From Pseudomonas paralcaligenes (GTDB taxonomy: Bacteria > Pseudomonadota > Gammaproteobacteria > Pseudomonadales > Pseudomonadaceae), in the NCBI RefSeq assembly GCF_019655855.1, contig NZ_BPFX01000004.1:186001-250000 (forward strand): a stretch of 64,000 nt of DNA, given 5' to 3'. The notes under the pieces were generated by a model that worked only from the letters and a program-made list of their open reading frames with translations, did no database searches and was not told where the DNA came from. The translations under genes and the position numbers were made by a program. Positions 11,321 through 21,081 of this stretch are shown one piece after another; position 1 is the stretch's first letter, and each line of letters starts with the position of its first letter.

Positions 11321-12715
11321 TCAGCGCTGCGCCAGCAGCTCCTTGCCACGCGCCACGGCGGCACGCACCTGATTGGGCGCGGTACCGCCGATGTGGTCGC
11401 GGGCGTTGACCGAGCCTTCCAGGGTCAGCACGGCGAACACGTCGTCGCCGATCTGGTCGCTGAACCGGCGCAGCTCGTCCAGGCTCATCTCGGCCAGGTC
11501 CTTGCCGCTCTCGACGCCGTACTTCACCGCATGACCGACGATCTCGTGGCAGTCGCGGAACGGCAGGCCCTTGCGCACCAGGTAATCGGCCAGGTCGGTG
11601 GCGGTGGAGAAGCCGCGGCGGGCCGCCTCGCGCATGATCTCGCGCCTGGGTTTGATCGCCGGAACCATGTCGGCGAAGGCACGGAGGCTGTCGCGCAGGG
11701 TATCGGCGGCGTCGAACAGCGGCTCCTTGTCCTCCTGGTTGTCCTTGTTGTAGGCCAGCGGCTGGCCCTTCATCAGGGTCAGCAGGCCGGTCAGCGCGCC
11801 GAACACGCGGCCCGACTTGCCGCGCACCAGCTCCGGCACGTCCGGGTTCTTCTTCTGCGGCATGATCGAGGAGCCGGTGCAGAAGCGGTCCGGCAGGTCG
11901 ATGAACTGGAACTGGGCCGAAGTCCACAGCACCAGCTCCTCGGAGAAGCGCGACAGGTGCATCATCGCCAGCGAGGCGGCGGCGCAGAATTCGATGGCGA
12001 AGTCGCGGTCCGACACGCCGTCCAGCGAGTTGCCACCCACGGCGTCGAAACCGAGCAGTTCGGCGGTGATCTCGCGGGCGATCGGGTAGGTAGTGCCGGC
12101 CAGGGCGGCGGAGCCCAGCGGCATGCGGTTGACCCGCTTGCGGCAGTCGACCAGGCGCTCGTGGTCGCGGCTGAGCATCTCGAACCAGGCCAGCAGGTGG
12201 TGACCGAAGGTCACCGGCTGGGCGGTCTGCAGGTGGGTGAAGCCGGGCATGATGGTGTCGGCCTCGGCTTCGGCCAGGCCGAGCAGGCCCTGCTGCAGGC
12301 GGGTGATCTCGGCCAGGATGATGTCGATCTCGTCGCGCAGCCACAGGCGGATGTCGGTGGCTACCTGGTCGTTGCGCGAGCGGCCGGTGTGCAGCTTCTT
12401 GCCAGTGACGCCGATGCGGTCGGTCAGGCGCGCCTCGATGTTCATGTGCACGTCTTCCAGGTCCACGCGCCATTCGAACTGGCCGGCCTCGATCTCGGCC
12501 TGGATCTGTTTCAGGCCGGCCTCGATGGCGTCGCGCTCCTCGTTGCTCAGCACGCCGACCCTGGCCAGCATGGTGGCGTGGGCGATGGAGCCCATGATGT
12601 CGTGGCGGTAGAGGCGCTTGTCGAAGTCGACGGAGGCGGTGAAGCGGGCGACGAAGGCGTCGACGGGCTCGCTGAAGCGGCCGCCCCAGGACTGGTTGGT
12701 CTTCTCAAGGCTCAT
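11321..12715 (-). CDS. argH: Argininosuccinate lyase
   Basis: Last step of arginine synthesis: argininosuccinate to arginine and fumarate. The protein has 464 residues and the superfamily signature [15 protein letters not shown] with its catalytic serine. [13 protein letters not shown] and [14 protein letters not shown] are the other conserved blocks. The ATG at 12715 ([19 protein letters not shown]) matches the conserved N-terminus. It is divergent from algZ across a 205-base intergenic region, the usual Pseudomonas arrangement. Confidence 0.96.
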   Translation of the reverse strand: MSLEKTNQSWGGRFSEPVDAFVARFTASVDFDKRLYRHDIMGSIAHATMLARVGVLSNEERDAIEAGLKQIQAEIEAGQFEWRVDLEDVHMNIEARLTDRIGVTGKKLHTGRSRNDQVATDIRLWLRDEIDIILAEITRLQQGLLGLAEAEADTIMPGFTHLQTAQPVTFGHHLLAWFEMLSRDHERLVDCRKRVNRMPLGSAALAGTTYPIAREITAELLGFDAVGGNSLDGVSDRDFAIEFCAAASLAMMHLSRFSEELVLWTSAQFQFIDLPDRFCTGSSIMPQKKNPDVPELVRGKSGRVFGALTGLLTLMKGQPLAYNKDNQEDKEPLFDAADTLRDSLRAFADMVPAIKPRREIMREAARRGFSTATDLADYLVRKGLPFRDCHEIVGHAVKYGVESGKDLAEMSLDELRRFSDQIGDDVFAVLTLEGSVNARDHIGGTAPNQVRAAVARGKELLAQR

Positions 12716-12920
12716 GGCAGAACTCGCGGGACTGGGCAGGCGCGGCGCCTGCGGAACGGACAGGATGCCGATGATAACAGCCTTGCCGGGAAAACCGAGG
12801 CCGGGTCGATCTGCATGCTCCGTCACAGTTTTCGGCGACGAACGGCATTTGGGTGCCGGTTTTGCTCCGACCGGAGCGATCCGGCTTGTCGCCTCGCTGG
12901 CGCGGAAGGAAACTGCGCGG

Positions 12921-14003
12921 ATGAAAACTCAATGGTTCAACCGGGGACGAACCAAGCCCCCGCACGACGACTTCTTCCTGCCGGAACTGTGCGAGCCCGA
13001 GGCGCTGCTCAGCCTGGTGCTGCTGGCCGAACTGCTGGTGCTCGTGCTGGTGCTTTCCGAGCCGATGGTGCAGGGCTTCAACTGGGTGCGCCTGGCCCTG
13101 ACCTCGCTGTTCGTGCAATGGATCGTGCTGCTCTCCGCCGCCCTGCTGTGCAGCCTGCGACCGCTGCTGGCGCGTCTGCGCGCGGCACTGGCCGGCTGCC
13201 TGTGCTGCGCCTTGGTGGTGGCGCTGACGCTGGGCTGCACGGCGGTGGCCGACCACTACGAACTGGGCGGGCCGCTGCCGCGCGACGGCGAGGTCAACCT
13301 GTACCTGCGCCATGCATTGATCAGCCTGATCATGTCGGCGCTGCTGCTGCGCTACTTCTACCTGCAGAGCCAGTGGCGCCGGCAGCAGCAGGCCGAACTG
13401 CAGGCGCGCATCGAATCGCTGCAGGCGCGCATCCGCCCGCACTTCCTGTTCAACAGCCTGAACAGCATCGCCAGTCTGGTGGCCATCGACCCGGTCAAGG
13501 CCGAGCAGGCGGTGCTCGACCTCTCCGACCTGTTCCGCGCCAGCCTGGCCAAGCCCGGCAACCTGGTCGCCTGGAGCGACGAACTGGAACTGGCGCGGCG
13601 CTACCTGTCGATCGAGCACTACCGCCTCGGCGACCGGCTACAGTTGGAATGGCAGGTGGACGACGTGCCGCCGGACCTGCCGATTCCCCAGCTGACGCTG
13701 CAGCCGCTGCTGGAGAACGCGCTGATCTACGGCATCCAGCCACGCATCGAAGGGGGCCTGGTGCGAATAGAAGCGGAATACCGCAATGGGGTGTTCCAGC
13801 TCTGCGTGAGCAACCCCTTCGAGGAAGAAGCCGAGCGGCAACCGTCGCGCGGCACCCGGCAGGCCCTGGTGAACATCGACGCGCGACTGGCGGCACTTTT
13901 CGGCCCTGGCGCGAGTCTCAGCGTGGACCGCCGTGACGGGCGCCACTTCACCTGTCTACGCTATCCTTGTTCGAGACCCATGCAGGAAGCCCGAGCAATA
14001 TGA
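12921..14003 (+). CDS. algZ: LytS-type sensor protein AlgZ/FimS
   Basis: Sensor partner of AlgR, controlling alginate production, type IV pili and virulence. The protein has 360 residues. Hydrophobic helices span about 29-150, and the HisKA-like motif [16 protein letters not shown] contains H174. The N-box-like [12 protein letters not shown] is present, but the later ATP-binding glycine boxes are weak, a known feature of FimS that led to doubt about its kinase activity. The start is the ATG at 12921 after GGAAGG. Its TGA overlaps the algR ATG by four bases. Confidence 0.93.
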   Translation: MKTQWFNRGRTKPPHDDFFLPELCEPEALLSLVLLAELLVLVLVLSEPMVQGFNWVRLALTSLFVQWIVLLSAALLCSLRPLLARLRAALAGCLCCALVVALTLGCTAVADHYELGGPLPRDGEVNLYLRHALISLIMSALLLRYFYLQSQWRRQQQAELQARIESLQARIRPHFLFNSLNSIASLVAIDPVKAEQAVLDLSDLFRASLAKPGNLVAWSDELELARRYLSIEHYRLGDRLQLEWQVDDVPPDLPIPQLTLQPLLENALIYGIQPRIEGGLVRIEAEYRNGVFQLCVSNPFEEEAERQPSRGTRQALVNIDARLAALFGPGASLSVDRRDGRHFTCLRYPCSRPMQEARAI

Positions 14004-14749
14004 ATGTGCTGATCGTCGATGACGAACCCCTTGCCCGCGAGCGCCTGGCCCGCATGGTCGGCGAACTCGACGGCTACCGTGTCCTCGAGCCCTCGGCCAG
14101 CAATGGCGAAGAGGCGCTGGCGCTGGTCGACAGCCTGCGACCGGACGTGATTCTGCTGGATATCCGCATGCCCGGCCTCGACGGCCTGCAGGTAGCGGCC
14201 AGACTCTGCGAGCGCGAGGCACCGCCCGCGGTGATCTTCTGCACCGCCCATGATGAATTCGCCCTGGAGGCCTTCGACGTCAGCGCCGTCGGCTACCTGG
14301 TCAAGCCGGTGCGCCCCGAGGCGCTGGCCGCCGCGCTGAAGAAGGCCGAGCGGCCCAACCGCGTGCAGCTCGCCGCCCTCACCCGGCCCGCCGCAGGCGG
14401 CAACGGCGCCGGCCCGCGCAGTCACATCAGCGCGCGCACCCGCAAGGGCATCGAGCTGATCCCGCTGGAACAGGTGATCTTCTTCATCGCCGACCACAAG
14501 TACGTGACCCTGCGCCACGAAGGTGGCGAGGTGCTGCTGGACGAACCGCTCAAGGCGCTGGAGGACGAATTCGGCGACCGCTTCGTGCGCATCCACCGCA
14601 ACGCCCTGGTCGCCCGCGAACGCATCGAGCGCCTGCAGCGCACCCCGCTGGGCCATTTCCAGCTCTACCTGAAGGGCCTGGGCGGCGACGCCCTGACCGT
14701 CAGCCGGCGCCACGTGGCCGGCGTGCGCAAGCTGATGCACAGCCTCTGA
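14000..14749 (+). CDS. algR: Response regulator AlgR (LytTR type)
   Basis: DNA-binding response regulator of 249 residues. Residues 1-120 form a CheY-like receiver with D7/D8, phosphoacceptor D54 (LLDIRMPG) and K102. Residues 140-249 form a LytTR DNA-binding domain (VTLRHEGGEVLLDEPLKALE; FVRIHRNALVARERIE). AlgR activates algD, the fimU pilin genes and others. It is translationally coupled to algZ through an ATGA overlap and followed by hemC after about 90 bases. Confidence 0.96.
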   Translation: MNVLIVDDEPLARERLARMVGELDGYRVLEPSASNGEEALALVDSLRPDVILLDIRMPGLDGLQVAARLCEREAPPAVIFCTAHDEFALEAFDVSAVGYLVKPVRPEALAAALKKAERPNRVQLAALTRPAAGGNGAGPRSHISARTRKGIELIPLEQVIFFIADHKYVTLRHEGGEVLLDEPLKALEDEFGDRFVRIHRNALVARERIERLQRTPLGHFQLYLKGLGGDALTVSRRHVAGVRKLMHSL

Positions 14750-14804
14750 GGAGAGCGGCGGACGTCCCTGCGGCGTTCCGCCTGCCGGCTTCCGGCGACC
14801 ATCC

Positions 14805-14813
14805 TGCTATCAT
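14805..14813 (+). promoter_or_regulatory. Extended -10 promoter element before hemC
   Basis: The sequence TGCTATCAT reads as an extended -10 (TGnTATCAT) about 30 bases before the hemC start in the algR-hemC gap. No clear -35 is visible, as is common with extended -10 promoters. Confidence 0.4.
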
Positions 14814-14842
14814 CGCCGGCAGTCCGTTTCCTGGAATTGCCC

Positions 14843-15763
14843 ATGCCCCGCGAAATCCGCATCGCCACCCGTAAGAGCGCCCTGGCCCTGTGGCAGGCCG
14901 AATACGTCAAAGCCCGCCTGGAACAGGCCCATCCCGGCCTCGTGGTCAGCCTGGTGCCCATGGTCAGCCGGGGCGACAAACTGCTCGACGCGCCGCTGGC
15001 GAAGATCGGCGGCAAGGGCCTGTTCGTCAAGGAACTGGAAACCGCCCTGCTGGACAACGAGGCCGACATCGCCGTGCACTCCATGAAGGACGTGCCGATG
15101 GACTTTCCCGAGGGCCTGGGCCTGTTCTGCATCTGCGAGCGCGAGGACCCGCGCGACGCCTTCGTCTCCAACACCTACGACAACCTCGACGCCCTGCCGG
15201 CCGGCAGCGTGGTCGGCACCTCCAGCCTGCGGCGCCAGGCCCAGCTGCTGGCGCGGCGGCCGGACCTGAAAATCCAGTTCCTGCGCGGTAACGTCAACAC
15301 CCGCCTGGCCAAGCTGGACGCCGGCGAATACGACGCCATCATCCTCGCCGCCGCCGGCCTGATCCGCCTCGGATTCGAGGAGCGCATCCGCGCCTCGATC
15401 AGCGTCGACGACAGCCTGCCGGCCGGCGGCCAGGGCGCCGTGGGCATCGAGTGCCGCAGCGCCGACAGCGAGATCCACGCCCTGCTGGCACCGCTGCACC
15501 ACGCCGAGACCGCCGCCCGGGTCACCGCCGAGCGCGCGCTGAACAAGCGCCTCAACGGCGGCTGCCAGGTGCCCATCGCCTGCTACGCCCTGCTCGAAGG
15601 CGAGCAACTGTGGCTGCGCGGCCTGGTCGGCCAGCCCGACGGCGGCCTGCTGCTGCGCGCCGAAGGCCGTGGCGCCGACGCCGAAGCCCTCGGCGAACAG
15701 GTGGCCGAACAACTCCTGGCCCAGGGCGCCGAGGCCATCCTCAGGGCGGTGTACGGCGAGTGA
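14843..15763 (+). CDS. hemC: Hydroxymethylbilane synthase (porphobilinogen deaminase)
   Basis: Joins four porphobilinogen units into hydroxymethylbilane. The protein has 306 residues, starting [20 protein letters not shown]. The catalytic aspartate is D83 (HSMKDVPMD), and the dipyrromethane cofactor attaches to C241 ([10 protein letters not shown]). [11 protein letters not shown] and RGNVNTRL are the substrate-binding arginine blocks. It is first of the hemC-hemD-hemX-hemY series and shares a GTGA overlap with hemD. Confidence 0.96.
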   Translation: MPREIRIATRKSALALWQAEYVKARLEQAHPGLVVSLVPMVSRGDKLLDAPLAKIGGKGLFVKELETALLDNEADIAVHSMKDVPMDFPEGLGLFCICEREDPRDAFVSNTYDNLDALPAGSVVGTSSLRRQAQLLARRPDLKIQFLRGNVNTRLAKLDAGEYDAIILAAAGLIRLGFEERIRASISVDDSLPAGGQGAVGIECRSADSEIHALLAPLHHAETAARVTAERALNKRLNGGCQVPIACYALLEGEQLWLRGLVGQPDGGLLLRAEGRGADAEALGEQVAEQLLAQGAEAILRAVYGE

Positions 15764-16542
15764 CCGGCTGGCGCCTGCTGCTGACCCGCCCGGCCGCCGA
15801 GTGCGAGGCGCTGGCCGCCACCCTGGCCGCGGCCGGCGTGTTCAGCCGCAGCCTGCCGCTGCTGGAGACCGAGCCCCTGGCGGAGTCGCCCGAGCAGTAC
15901 GCCTCCCTCCTCGAACTGGAGCGCTGCGACGCCGTAATCGTGGTCAGCAAGCCGGCCGCGCGCCTGGGCCTGGCGCTGCTGGCGCGCCACTGGCCCCAAC
16001 CGCCGGCCGCGCCACGCTGGTTCAGCGTGGGCGCCGCCACCGCACGGATTCTCGACGACTACCTGACGCCCCACGGCCTGGCCGCCTGCTGCCCGGACAG
16101 CGGCGACGACAGCGAGGCCCTGCTGGCCCTGCCGCAGCTGGCCGCAGCCCTCGCAGGTCCGAACCCGCGCGTGCTGATCATGCGCGGCGAAGGCGGCCGC
16201 GAACTGATCGCCGACACCCTGCGCGGGCTTGGCGCGACGGTCGACTATCTGGAACTCTATCGCCGTGTGCAGCCTCAATACCCTGCCGGTACGCTGGTGC
16301 GGGTGATCGAGGAGGCCCGCCTGAACGCCCTGCTGGTCAGCAGCGCGCAGGGCCTGGACAACCTCCGCCAGTTGGCTGCAGAAGCCTGGCCGGAGTTGAC
16401 TGAGCTACCCTTGCTGGTGCCCAGCCCGCGCGTGGCCGACATGGCCCGCGCGGCCGGCGCCCGGCAGGTCATCGATTGTCGCGGCGCCAGCGCCGCGGCG
16501 GTTCTGGAGGCCCTGCGCGCCCACCCGGCGCCGGCCCACTAA
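15760..16542 (+). CDS. hemD: Uroporphyrinogen-III synthase
   Basis: Cyclises hydroxymethylbilane with inversion of ring D to uroporphyrinogen III. A 260-residue protein with the two-lobed HemD pattern: [19 protein letters not shown] at the start, [15 protein letters not shown] in the middle, [21 protein letters not shown] opening the second lobe. The GTG start at 15760 overlaps the hemC stop codon by four bases. Sequence conservation in this family is low; position and fold motifs make the call strong. Confidence 0.93.
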   Translation: MTGWRLLLTRPAAECEALAATLAAAGVFSRSLPLLETEPLAESPEQYASLLELERCDAVIVVSKPAARLGLALLARHWPQPPAAPRWFSVGAATARILDDYLTPHGLAACCPDSGDDSEALLALPQLAAALAGPNPRVLIMRGEGGRELIADTLRGLGATVDYLELYRRVQPQYPAGTLVRVIEEARLNALLVSSAQGLDNLRQLAAEAWPELTELPLLVPSPRVADMARAAGARQVIDCRGASAAAVLEALRAHPAPAH

Positions 16543-16557
16543 GCAAAGGAAGGACAT

Positions 16558-17676
16558 GTGAGCGAGACAGCCCCCCAGATCAGCGAACAGAATCCGCAAA
16601 CCCCGACGCTTCCCCCACCCGCCGCGCCCAGCGCCAAGGGCCGCGGCCCGGCCTGGCTGGCGCTGCTGATCGGCCTGGGCGCCCTGGGCCTGGCCGGCTG
16701 GAGCGCCTGGCAGCTGCACCAGCAGCGGGACCAGGCCGCACAACAGCTGACCCAGTTCCAGCAAGCCGGCGACGCCGCTCAGGCCCGGGTCAAGGACACC
16801 GAGGACCGGGTAGCGAAACGCCTGGCCGGCCTGCCCACCGCCGACGACCTGGCGACCCAGCGCGACCTGCTGGTGAGCCTGCAGGGCGAGCAGCAGCGCC
16901 TGTCCCAGAGCCTGTCCGGCCTGCTCGGCAAGAGCCGCGAGGACTGGCGCCTGGCCGAGGCCGAGCACCTCCTGCGCCTGGCCATGCTGCGCCTCTCCGC
17001 CCTGCAGGACGTGGACAGCGCGGTGGCGCTGGTGCAGGGCGCCGACGACATCCTGCGGGCACAGAACGACCCACAGGCCTTCGCCGCCCGCGGCGAGCTG
17101 ATCAAGGTACTGGAAGCGCTGCGCGGCCTGCCCCAGGTGGATCGCTCCGGCCTGTTCCTGCAACTGGCGGCGCTGCGCGACCAGGTTGCCCAGCTGCAGA
17201 TGCTGGCGCCCGAATACATCCTGCCGGTGGAAACCACCGACACTGCCAACGCCAGCGACAGCAGCCGCTGGGAAGCGCTGTGGCAAGAGCTGTCGCGCTA
17301 CGTGCGCATCGACCTGCACGCCGACCAGGACGTGCGCCCGCAACTGGCCGGGCAGAGCCTGGCCCAGGTGCGCCTGACCCTGGCGCTGGCGCTGGAACAG
17401 GCCCAGTGGGGCGCCCTCAACGGCGACCAGGAGGTCTACCGTCACGCCCTGGCCTCGGCCAACGAGGTGCTGGACACCTACTTCGACCGCGACAACCAGG
17501 CCGTGCAGGCGATGCAGAAACGCATCGGCGAACTGACCGGGCAACAGGTGGTGACCCGCCTGCCCGGGCTGGACGACGCACTCGGCACCCTGCAGGCCTA
17601 CATCAAGCGCCGCGAGGCCGCCGAACTCGCGCCCGAAGGCGAAGCCGAGGCCACCAGCGAAGGGGACGGACAATGA
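16558..17676 (+). CDS. hemX: HemX, uroporphyrinogen-III C-methyltransferase-like membrane protein
   Basis: A 372-residue inner-membrane protein. It has a Pro/Ala-rich cytoplasmic tail, one transmembrane helix (about 35-58, WLALLIGLGALGLAGWSAW) and a long helical periplasmic domain. The family is named for a supposed methyltransferase role, but no SAM-binding motif is visible; it probably works as a scaffold in haem synthesis. The start is a GTG at 16558 after AAGGAAGGACAT; the ATG two bases earlier is out of frame. It overlaps hemY by four bases (ATGA). Confidence 0.88.
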   Translation: MSETAPQISEQNPQTPTLPPPAAPSAKGRGPAWLALLIGLGALGLAGWSAWQLHQQRDQAAQQLTQFQQAGDAAQARVKDTEDRVAKRLAGLPTADDLATQRDLLVSLQGEQQRLSQSLSGLLGKSREDWRLAEAEHLLRLAMLRLSALQDVDSAVALVQGADDILRAQNDPQAFAARGELIKVLEALRGLPQVDRSGLFLQLAALRDQVAQLQMLAPEYILPVETTDTANASDSSRWEALWQELSRYVRIDLHADQDVRPQLAGQSLAQVRLTLALALEQAQWGALNGDQEVYRHALASANEVLDTYFDRDNQAVQAMQKRIGELTGQQVVTRLPGLDDALGTLQAYIKRREAAELAPEGEAEATSEGDGQ

Positions 17677-18905
17677 TCCGCGCCGTCCTCCTCCTGATCC
17701 TGGTGGTGGCCGCGGCCACCCTGCTCGGCCTGGCCATCGCCGAACACAGCGGCTACGTGCTGATCGCCTGGAAGGGCCTGCGCTACGAATCCAGCCTGTG
17801 GGTGTTCCTGCTGCTGATAGCGCTCGTCGTGCTGCTGGTGTGGGCGCTGCGCTGGCTGAGCCGGATGCTGTTGGTGTCCGGCTCGCTGGTCAATCCCTGG
17901 TCGCGGCGCCAGCGCGGGCGGCGTAGCCGGCTGGCGGCGGAAAAGGGCCTGCTCGACCTGATCGAGGGCCGCTGGGAGCGCGCCATCCGGCACCTGCGCC
18001 TGGCTGCCGAAGGCGACCGGCAGCCGCTGATGTATTACCTCGGCGCGGCACGCGCCGCGCAGAAGCTGGGGCGCACCGAGGAGAGCGAGGCCCTGCTGGA
18101 AAGCGCCCTGCAGCGCCAACCCCAGGCCGAACTGGCGATCGCCCTGACCCATGCCGAGCTACAGCGCGAGCGCGGCGACCTGGCCGGCGCGCTGGACACC
18201 CTGCAGGCCATGCGCGAGCGCCATCCCCACCATCACCTGGTGCTGGAACAGCTGCAAAGCGCCCTGGCCGAGCGTGGCGACTGGGCGGCGCTGCTCGACC
18301 TGCTGCCGGAACTGAAGAAGGCCAAGGTGCTGGACGCCGAGGCGCTGGCCGAGCTGGAGCGCAAGGTCTGGATCGCCCGCCTGCAAACCGCCGGAGAACA
18401 CGGCCTGGACCAGGGCGAACTGGCCCTGCAACCGCTCACCTCGGCCTGGCAGCAGCTGTCCTCGTCGCAGCGCCAGAACCCGGAGCTGCTGGCCGCCTAC
18501 GCCGGCCAGCTGCGCGCGCTGGGTGCCCAGGAAGAAGCCGAGGAAGCGCTGCGCAAGGCGCTCAAGTACCACTACGACACCCGTCTGGTGCGCCTCTACG
18601 GCCAGGTCCGCGGCCGCGACCCGGGCCGCCAGTTGCAGACCGCCGAGGACCTGCTCAAGCAGCATCCGCAGGACCCGGTACTGCTGCTCAGCCTGGGCCG
18701 TCTGTGCCTGCAGAACGAACTGTGGGGCAAGGCCCGCGAGTACCTGGAGATCAGCCTGGAGTTCTCCCGCAGCCCCGAGACCTGCGCCGAACTGGCGCGC
18801 CTGCTGGCCAGCCAGGGCCACCTGCAAGAGAGCAACCGCCTGTTGCAGGAAATGCTCGTCCTGCAGGGGCAGCACCTGCCCTCCCTGCCGCAACCGGCCC
18901 ACTGA
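17673..18905 (+). CDS. hemY: HemY, TPR-containing haem biosynthesis-associated protein
   Basis: A 410-residue inner-membrane protein with two N-terminal hydrophobic helices (about 3-23 and 42-65). A run of TPR-like helical repeats follows (ALLESALQRQPQAELAIALT; AEDLLKQHPQDPVLLLSLG). It is not the protoporphyrinogen oxidase also called HemY in Bacillus. It is the last gene of the haem operon and is followed by a GC-rich hairpin. Confidence 0.9.
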   Translation: MIRAVLLLILVVAAATLLGLAIAEHSGYVLIAWKGLRYESSLWVFLLLIALVVLLVWALRWLSRMLLVSGSLVNPWSRRQRGRRSRLAAEKGLLDLIEGRWERAIRHLRLAAEGDRQPLMYYLGAARAAQKLGRTEESEALLESALQRQPQAELAIALTHAELQRERGDLAGALDTLQAMRERHPHHHLVLEQLQSALAERGDWAALLDLLPELKKAKVLDAEALAELERKVWIARLQTAGEHGLDQGELALQPLTSAWQQLSSSQRQNPELLAAYAGQLRALGAQEEAEEALRKALKYHYDTRLVRLYGQVRGRDPGRQLQTAEDLLKQHPQDPVLLLSLGRLCLQNELWGKAREYLEISLEFSRSPETCAELARLLASQGHLQESNRLLQEMLVLQGQHLPSLPQPAH

Positions 18906-18909
18906 TCGC

Positions 18910-18941
18910 GCGGCCGCGCCATCTCCCAAAGGCGCGGCCGC
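18910..18941 (+). terminator. Hairpin after the hem operon
   Basis: An 11-bp perfect stem (GCGGCCGCGCC / GGCGCGGCCGC) with a 10-base loop begins four bases after the hemY stop codon. A T-run is lacking, so termination may be partial or Rho-assisted. Confidence 0.5.
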
Positions 18942-19060
18942 AGCGTGCCGGCAGCCTGACATGCGGCGCCCTGCCGCTGACGGAGAGCCCTCCCGCGCCT
19001 TGAAAGGCCGGCCGGCTTTCCTCTACCGTAGGCGCCTTTCCCGTACCGCTTGGAGTCATC

Positions 19061-19552
19061 ATGGCGCTAGCCACCCCGCGTTCCCTGTTCCTGCTCGCCT
19101 TCCTCGGCTGCCTGGCCCTGATGGGTGGAGCCCTCTACCTGGAACATGTGGTCGGCCTGAATCCCTGCCCGATGTGCGTCGTCCAGCGCATCTTCGTCAT
19201 CCTCTTCGCCCTGGTCTGCCTGATCGCCGCCATCCACGGTCCGCAGCGCATCGGCCGCCGGGTGTACGCCGTGCTGGCGCTGCTGTTCGCCGCCGGTGGC
19301 GCGGGCACCGCGGCGCGCCAGGTGTGGCTGCAGAACGTGCCGGCCGACCAGCTGGAAGCCTGCCTGCCAAGCCTGGAGTTCATGATGGAGGCCCTGCCGC
19401 TGCAGGAGATCGTGCGCCTGGTGTTCCACGGCACCGCCGACTGCGCCGAAGTGACCTGGACCCTGTTCGGCCTCAGCGTGCCGGAATGGAGCCTGCTGGC
19501 CTTCATCGGCATGATCCTGTTCGCCCTGTTCCAGCTGCTACGCCGCGGCTGA
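19061..19552 (+). CDS. dsbB: Disulfide bond formation protein B
   Basis: Inner-membrane oxidase that passes electrons from DsbA to quinone. The 163-residue protein has four predicted membrane helices. Both redox cysteine pairs are present: C36/C39 (NPCPMCVVQR) in the first periplasmic loop and C101/C128 in the second. In P. aeruginosa the copy after hemY is called DsbH or DsbB2. The ATG at 19061 follows TTGGAGTCATC. Confidence 0.92.
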   Translation: MALATPRSLFLLAFLGCLALMGGALYLEHVVGLNPCPMCVVQRIFVILFALVCLIAAIHGPQRIGRRVYAVLALLFAAGGAGTAARQVWLQNVPADQLEACLPSLEFMMEALPLQEIVRLVFHGTADCAEVTWTLFGLSVPEWSLLAFIGMILFALFQLLRRG

Positions 19553-19574
19553 ATCCTTTCCCGACCGGGATGAC

Positions 19575-19603
19575 TTGATGCCCGCGCCGAGTGGGCATAC
19601 TCT
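19575..19603 (+). promoter_or_regulatory. Possible sigma70 promoter for algQ
   Basis: TTGATG and TACTCT are separated by 17 bases in the dsbB-algQ gap, about 125 bases before the algQ start. The spacer holds ATGCCC/GGGCAT half-sites that could also fold as a hairpin. This is a consensus match only. Confidence 0.35.
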
Positions 19604-19728
19604 GGCCCGACGCCTCGCCAGTAATCCGCCGTTCTCGACGAGGTGATCCCCGAGGATCCACGAGCTGACAATAAAATGCCTCGGGGCTGGCGTATTCAGC
19701 ATTCACCAGTAGGGAAGTGAGGGACATC

Positions 19729-20205
19729 ATGCTCGAGAGCTGCCAGAACGCCCAGGAACGCTGGGGCGGTGTACACCAGCTGATCGACCGCTGGCTGCAG
19801 GAACGCCACGAACTGGTGAGCGCCTTCGGCTCGCTCAGCGATGCCTCCGGGAGCGCCGCGGCCCACAACGAGGACGTACAGCGCTTCTGCCAGATCCTGG
19901 TCGACTACGTGTCGGCCGGCCACTTCGAGGTCTACGAACAGCTCACGGTCGAGGCCAAGGCCTTCGGCGACCAGCGCGGCCTGGAACTGGCCAAGCAGAT
20001 CTACCCGCGCATCGAAGCCATCACCGAAGTGGCGCTGGCGTTCAACGACCGTTGCGACAGCGGCGACTACCGCGATGGCGCCGCTCTCGATGGAGAACTC
20101 AAGCGACTGGGGCAACTGCTGCACGAGCGCTTCGAACTGGAAGACTGCCTCATCGAAGTGCTGCACAACGCCCACCAGCACCAGGCCATGACCGCACCGC
20201 TCTGA
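19729..20205 (+). CDS. algQ: Anti-sigma70 factor AlgQ (Rsd family)
   Basis: Binds the primary sigma factor region 4 and promotes use of alternative sigma factors; it influences alginate and siderophore genes. The 158-residue all-helical Rsd/AlgQ protein starts [23 protein letters not shown], the conserved N-terminus. I chose the ATG at 19729 with GAGGGACATC ahead of it over the GTG twelve bases upstream. A strong terminator follows. Confidence 0.93.
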   Translation: MLESCQNAQERWGGVHQLIDRWLQERHELVSAFGSLSDASGSAAAHNEDVQRFCQILVDYVSAGHFEVYEQLTVEAKAFGDQRGLELAKQIYPRIEAITEVALAFNDRCDSGDYRDGAALDGELKRLGQLLHERFELEDCLIEVLHNAHQHQAMTAPL

Positions 20206-20222
20206 GCGCTGCGCACGAACAG

Positions 20223-20251
20223 AAAAAAGCCGCCTTCCGAGGCGGCTTTTT
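20223..20251 (+). terminator. Rho-independent terminator after algQ
   Basis: Stem GCCGCC/GGCGGC with a 6-base loop (TTCCGA), flanked by an A-run before and a T-run after, about 20 bases after the stop codon. This is a classic bidirectional terminator. Confidence 0.9.
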
Positions 20252-20254
20252 CAT

Positions 20255-20304
20255 GTAGGGCGGGTGAAACCCGCGGGATAGTACGCGGGTTTCACCCGCC
20301 CTAC
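20255..20304. repeat. Large perfect inverted repeat (REP-like)
   Basis: Two perfect 21-base arms (20255-20275 and 20284-20304, beginning GTAGGGCGGGTGAAACC) surround an 8-base centre. It sits between the algQ terminator and the 3' end of the convergent FKBP gene, where mobile REP-type elements of Pseudomonas usually lie. Confidence 0.75.
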
Positions 20305-20327
20305 CCGTCGCTCTTTTTTATGATCAA

Positions 20328-20966
20328 TCAGTCGGCCACGTCCAGCAGCTCGACCTCGAACACCAAGGGCGCGTTCGGCGGGATCAGATCGCCGGCGCCC
20401 TCCTCGCCATATGCCTGCGCCGCCGGAATGACCACGCGCCAGCGAGCGCCCACCGGCATCTGCCGCAACGCGGTCTGCCAGCCGGGAATCAGCGCGCCGA
20501 GACGGAACCACTGCGGCCCCTCGCTCTGGTCGAACAGGCTGCCGTCGGCCAGCTCGCCGCGATAGCTGACCTTCACCCGGCTGCTCGCCTGCGGCTTTCT
20601 GCCGCTGCCGGGACGCAGCTCGTGCACCAGCACGCCACCTTCGAGTTCGCGCACGCCGTGGCGGGATTTCTCCGTGGCCAGGAAGCGCCCCTCGGCCATC
20701 CGCGCCTGCTCGTCGCGGCTCTCGGAAAGATGTCGCTCATGGGCATCGAGCAGCGCATCGATACGCTCCGGCGACAGACGCAGGGCCTCGCCACGATAGG
20801 CCTGGCGCAGCCCTTCGAGCAGTGCCTCCAGCGGCAGCTCGGGCACCTCGCCACGCAGCCTTTCGCCCAGCCTCGCCCCCAGGCTGTAGGCCAGATCCTC
20901 GTCCTGATTCGCGGCTGGCGACAGGGCGGGAAGCAGGCACAGCGACAGCAGGAAAAGACGCAGCAT
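20328..20966 (-). CDS. FKBP-type peptidyl-prolyl cis-trans isomerase, exported
   Basis: A 212-residue FkpA/Mip-like folding helper. It has a signal peptide (MLRLFLLSLCLLPALSPAA), a helical N-terminal dimerisation domain (about 20-100) and an FKBP domain (about 115-212). The FKBP domain shows VKVSYRGELADGSLFDQS, IPGWQTALRQMPVGARWRVVIP and the C-terminal PPNAPLVFEVELLDV. It probably acts in the periplasm. It is divergent from algP, as in P. aeruginosa. Confidence 0.9.
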   Translation of the reverse strand: MLRLFLLSLCLLPALSPAANQDEDLAYSLGARLGERLRGEVPELPLEALLEGLRQAYRGEALRLSPERIDALLDAHERHLSESRDEQARMAEGRFLATEKSRHGVRELEGGVLVHELRPGSGRKPQASSRVKVSYRGELADGSLFDQSEGPQWFRLGALIPGWQTALRQMPVGARWRVVIPAAQAYGEEGAGDLIPPNAPLVFEVELLDVAD

Positions 20967-21081
20967 GGTGGAAGTCTCCGCGGGATTTGCCGGCGATTAT
21001 GCCCGATACCCTCACAGGCCCTAGCGACGGCGATGGCGGCCGTCTAGTATGGGGGCACCAACGTCCGTTAGGAGGCATATC

